Assembly (NCBI GenBank): GCA_045106295.1
Contig: JBGCEI010000139.1
Span: 1 to 8,146, forward strand
Source: WTJX01 sp045106295
Lineage (GTDB): Bacteria; Bacteroidota; Bacteroidia; Cytophagales; JAAEPT01
DNA: 8,146 nt
Direction: 5' to 3'
Part shown: piece after piece, positions 5,492 through 8,146 of the stretch
Layout: every line of letters begins with the position of its first letter
Numbering within the stretch: position 1 is the first letter of the stretch
Notes under the pieces: generated by a model
Told to the model about the DNA's origin: nothing
What the model saw: the letters and a program-made list of their open reading frames with translations, nothing else
Database searches by the model: none
Position numbers and translations under genes: made by a program

Positions 5492-6620
5492 TAGAATAAG
5501 CGACATTAAAGAATACTACTTTGTAAAGAAGTTAGAACAGGTTCAAGAACTGCGTAACCAAGGTCATGATGTGATCAACTTTGGTATTGGAAGCCCAGAC
5601 TTATCTCCTGATGAAACTGTACTAAATCAATTAGCTATTGCTTCTAAAAAAGGAATAGATGGTTATCAACCGTACAGAGGAAGGCAAGACATTAGAGAAT
5701 CCATATCTAACTGGTATTCAACTACTTACAATATTACATTAGATTTTAAAAATGAAGTTTTACCCTTGATGGGGTCTAAGGAAGGTATTTTTCATATCTC
5801 CCAAGCTTTCCTAAATGAAGGAGATGAAGTTCTAATCCCGAATCCTGGTTACCCAGCCTATGCATCGGTTACTAAACTAACTGGAGCTGTCTCTAGACCG
5901 TATAATTTAAGTGAAGAAAACGGATGGTTCCCTGATTTAACATCCTTGGCAAAAGAAGATTTAAGCAAGGTAAAGATCATGTGGGTCAACTACCCTCACA
6001 TGCCTACTGGCACTGCTCCTAAAGCTTCTTTTTTTAAGGAATTAATAGCCTTTGCAAAGGAAAAAGGAATACTCATTTGTCATGACAACCCCTATAGCTT
6101 GGTATTGAACCAACAGGACCCTATGAGCATTCTATCAGTAGATGGGGCTAAAGAGGTGGCTATTGAATTAAATTCGCTGAGTAAGTCACATAATATGGCT
6201 GGATGGCGTGTGGGAATGTTAGTTGGAAAATCAGATTACTTAGCATCCGTATTAAAAGTAAAAAGCAATATGGATTCGGGTATGTATTATGGAATCCAGC
6301 AGGCGACAATTGCGGCTTTAAAAATACCTTCTAGTTGGCATAATGAAAGAAATGCCGTCTATTCTGAACGTAAACAATTAATCTATCAACTATTAGACTT
6401 ACTCAATTGTGAGTATGACAAAAATCAAGTTGGTCTGTTTGTTTGGGCTAAACCAAAAGAAAAACAGGCTATTGATGAGTTAGTTGATCGTTTATTGTTT
6501 GACCAACACATTTTTATTACCCCAGGTAAAATATTTGGCTCTCAAGGAGAAAGTTACATAAGACTTTCTTTATGTGTCGATAAAGAAACCATTCAAAAAG
6601 CGATCGACAGATTAACATAA
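5472..6620 (+). CDS. Class I PLP-dependent aminotransferase of the aromatic amino acid cluster
   Basis: The 382-residue fold-type I aminotransferase shows FGIGSPDLSPDETV (37-50), GYQPYRGRQDIRESI (64-78), MGSKEGIFH (100-108), NPGYPAY (124-130), NYPHMPTG (173-180, for NPxNPTG), HDNPY with Asp205 and Tyr208 (204-208), the Schiff-base Lys238 in LNSLSKSHNMAGWRVG, and Arg364 in SYIRLSL for the substrate carboxylate. It resembles the LL-diaminopimelate/aspartate aminotransferase branch, and the automatic label may be either. Its start overlaps the end of pheA by 20 nt, and in Bacteroidota such a gene usually follows pheA. Transamination of phenylpyruvate, 4-hydroxyphenylpyruvate or prephenate is therefore the likely job; this is inference from context. 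The start at 5472 fits the family's short N-terminus ahead of EYYFVKKL. No prephenate dehydrogenase gene follows. Confidence 0.88.
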   Translation: MIIKESNRISDIKEYYFVKKLEQVQELRNQGHDVINFGIGSPDLSPDETVLNQLAIASKKGIDGYQPYRGRQDIRESISNWYSTTYNITLDFKNEVLPLMGSKEGIFHISQAFLNEGDEVLIPNPGYPAYASVTKLTGAVSRPYNLSEENGWFPDLTSLAKEDLSKVKIMWVNYPHMPTGTAPKASFFKELIAFAKEKGILICHDNPYSLVLNQQDPMSILSVDGAKEVAIELNSLSKSHNMAGWRVGMLVGKSDYLASVLKVKSNMDSGMYYGIQQATIAALKIPSSWHNERNAVYSERKQLIYQLLDLLNCEYDKNQVGLFVWAKPKEKQAIDELVDRLLFDQHIFITPGKIFGSQGESYIRLSLCVDKETIQKAIDRLT

Positions 6621-6631
6621 AAAATGCGTGC

Positions 6632-6670
6632 GGGGATATTCACCTTGAGTGTGTAAAAAAATACCCTTTT
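6632..6670 (+). terminator. Possible weak terminator after the aminotransferase gene
   Basis: GGG, a two-base bulge and TATT (6632-6640) can pair with AATA and CCC (within 6660-6666), with an inner CAC/GTG pairing, followed by TTTT (6667-6670). The stem is bulged and mostly weak. It lies 12 nt after the stop and before the next promoter, so position favours the idea more than structure does. Confidence 0.25.
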
Positions 6671-6698
6671 GCACCACATAGAGAGTAGAGGAATAATG

Positions 6699-6706
6699 TA
6701 TTTTTG
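6699..6706 (+). promoter_or_regulatory. -7 element upstream of the lytic transglycosylase gene
   Basis: TATTTTTG matches TAnnTTTG exactly, 22 nt before the TTG start codon at 6728. The nearest upstream TTG (6669-6671) is 27 nt away, longer than the usual 17-23. A separate promoter here suggests the transglycosylase is not simply part of the pheA cluster. Confidence 0.4.
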
Positions 6707-6727
6707 AGCACATAAAATATTTATCTC

Positions 6728-8146
6728 TTGAAAAAAGCTATTCTATTTATTGCTTCTACCCTACTTTACGTTGTTCTGGGTGCTCAATCTGTACCAGATA
6801 AAATGATATTTGGCAACCTTAAAATCACTATTAAGCCTGGAGCTAAGGTGATTATGCAAGAAAACGTAGATGCACTTACTAAAAGTAAACCTTATTTCGA
6901 GTCTATTGTGGAACGAGCAAATACGTACTTTCCAATCGTAGAAAAACGATTAAAAGCAGTGGGTGTACCAGATGAAATCAAATACTTATGTCTGCAAGAA
7001 AGTTCGTTGATAGCGGATGCTGTTTCTTCATCAAATGCTGTTGGGTACTGGCAATTTAAAAAAGGAACTGCTGAAGAAGTAGGTTTAACGGTAAACAGAA
7101 CGATAGACGAACGAAAAAACATTGTAGCAGCAAGTACAGGAGCAGCTAAATACATTAAAAAACACAATAAGAGCTTAAATAACTGGGGATATGCTCTTCT
7201 ATCTTATTACACTGGTTTGGGTGGGGTTCAAAAATATGTAAAAAAGAAATATCTAGGAGCTAAGCATATGACGATAGACCAACATACGCATTGGTATCTA
7301 CTTAAATTTCTCTCGCATAAAATAGCCTTTGAGCATGCCATCAAAAAAAGGAGTCCTAAAATAGCACTGATAGAGAATGATAAAGTAGGTGGCAAAACGA
7401 TAGCTGATCTAGCTAAATTGTATGATGTAGACAAAGATGAGATAAAGCTTTACAACCGATGGATAGACTTTAACAAAACAATTCCAAAAGATAAAGTGTA
7501 TGTCGCCATTCTGCCTGTTGCCTATGATAAAAAAGGGGTAACTCAAGCTAATGAAAACAATGTATTTGCAGGAGCAAACAAACTAATTGATGTCATATTT
7601 GGAGGTGAAAAGGTCAACTTAAAAGAGCTTCCCTCCACTTTTACAGTCAATGGAGTAAAAGCAATTATTCCTAAATCAACAGATACTTACACTGACCTAG
7701 CGCACCAAGGTGGAATTACTTTGGACGAATTATTTGCTTACAATGAAATGTCTTCTACTACGCCAGTTAACAAAAACACCTTTTACTTTTTAGAGCGAAA
7801 GAAGAAAAAAGCATTGGTAAACTTTCACCCTGCTAAAGAAGGAGAAACCGTACATAGCATTAGTCAGCTGTTTGGCGTAAGGTCTAGTGCTATCTTAAAA
7901 AAGAATAGAATGAAGGCTGCTTCTGAACTAAAGACAGGAAGGGTTTTATGGTTACGTAAAACAAGAAGCAAAAAAACACCTGTGAAATACGGAGAAGTAG
8001 TGATCCCTAAAGAGGAGAAGACGACATTACAACCAAAAGGACTAGAAATATTCCCTGTGGTCAATGGAAAATCCCCAGACATCAGGCAATTACCAAAACC
8101 TACGGCTCCCGAAGTTATCGTGCCAGTAATAAAAAAGTTACCTAAT
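6728..8146 (+). CDS. Exported lytic murein transglycosylase (MltD-like) with LysM-like repeats, 3' end cut
   Basis: The frame is open from a TAA at 6713-6715 to the window end; 473 residues are visible and the stop lies outside. No ATG gives a full protein, but TTG at 6728-6730 starts a proper signal peptide, MKKAILFIASTLLYVVLGAQ; the first in-frame ATG is residue 26, past the signal, so TTG is chosen. A transglycosylase (GH23-like) domain spans about 55-205: catalytic Glu91 in YLCLQESSLIADAVSSSNAV, GYWQF (106-110), IDERKNIVAAS (126-136) and NNWGYALLSYYTGLGGV (151-167), where classical enzymes have AYNAGxG. Three LysM-like segments follow: about 221-263 (TIADLAKLYDVDKDEIKLYN), 319-356 (weak) and 365-410 (EGETVHSISQLFGVRSSAIL). 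The region after 420 is Pro/Lys-rich. It likely cleaves peptidoglycan in the periplasm, with LysM units holding the glycan. Confidence 0.87.
   Translation, partial: MKKAILFIASTLLYVVLGAQSVPDKMIFGNLKITIKPGAKVIMQENVDALTKSKPYFESIVERANTYFPIVEKRLKAVGVPDEIKYLCLQESSLIADAVSSSNAVGYWQFKKGTAEEVGLTVNRTIDERKNIVAASTGAAKYIKKHNKSLNNWGYALLSYYTGLGGVQKYVKKKYLGAKHMTIDQHTHWYLLKFLSHKIAFEHAIKKRSPKIALIENDKVGGKTIADLAKLYDVDKDEIKLYNRWIDFNKTIPKDKVYVAILPVAYDKKGVTQANENNVFAGANKLIDVIFGGEKVNLKELPSTFTVNGVKAIIPKSTDTYTDLAHQGGITLDELFAYNEMSSTTPVNKNTFYFLERKKKKALVNFHPAKEGETVHSISQLFGVRSSAILKKNRMKAASELKTGRVLWLRKTRSKKTPVKYGEVVIPKEEKTTLQPKGLEIFPVVNGKSPDIRQLPKPTAPEVIVPVIKKLPN

Noticed and set aside
6892..8082. Three minus-strand frames (6892-7167, 7228-7434, 7864-8082)
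   Set aside because: All lie antisense to the lytic transglycosylase frame, which shows signal peptide, catalytic motif and LysM-like repeats.
1..8146. Defence system, mobile element, CRISPR array or new multi-gene cluster
   Set aside because: I found no transposase, integrase, direct-repeat array, toxin-antitoxin pair or effector-like domains; the genes are mostly housekeeping with mixed orientation and several separate promoters.

Overview
The window looks like chromosomal core sequence from a low-GC member of the Bacteroidota, most likely a Flavobacteriia-type organism. Three things point there. Several genes belong to families typical of that phylum: the short histone H1-like protein, the 'asparagine synthetase B'-like protein, and the prephenate dehydratase plus class I aminotransferase pair. 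Starts lack Shine-Dalgarno sites. Several upstream regions carry the phylum's -33 TTTG / -7 TAnnTTTG promoter type. The genus cannot be fixed from sequence alone.

Left part (1-2080): the 3' end of a forward gene (1-505) faces a 57-residue histone H1-like gene (558-731, minus), with a strong hairpin at 511-531 between them. Next is an alpha-oxoamine synthase (827-2080, minus), which condenses an amino acid with an acyl-CoA and is a candidate for sphingoid or sulfonolipid base synthesis. Both minus genes have a recognisable Bacteroidota promoter. The histone promoter has its -7 box enclosed by an 8-bp inverted repeat.

Middle (2197-3998): a Maf-type dTTP/UTP pyrophosphatase diverges from the oxoamine synthase. 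It converges, across a bidirectional hairpin terminator, on a gene for an exported lysine-rich protein with four degenerate repeats of unknown function. Upstream of that is a HesB/IscA-like protein that keeps only the first of the three usual Fe-S ligand cysteines.

Right part (4114-8146): a forward cluster of three closely packed genes encodes a small membrane-anchored protein of unknown function, prephenate dehydratase (phenylalanine synthesis) and a class I aminotransferase that probably acts in the same pathway. The aminotransferase start overlaps the end of the dehydratase gene by 20 nt. The usual next genes of the Bacteroidota aromatic cluster (prephenate dehydrogenase, DAHP synthase/chorismate mutase) are absent. 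Instead a separate gene follows, starting at TTG: an exported lytic murein transglycosylase with LysM-like repeats, which runs off the window end.

I see no mobile elements, CRISPR, tRNA, rRNA or obvious new multi-gene system. The points worth a second look are the lysine-rich repeat protein, the cysteine-poor A-type carrier relative, the unassigned substrate of the oxoamine synthase and the palindrome around the histone promoter. No stretch over 300 bases lacks a gene.
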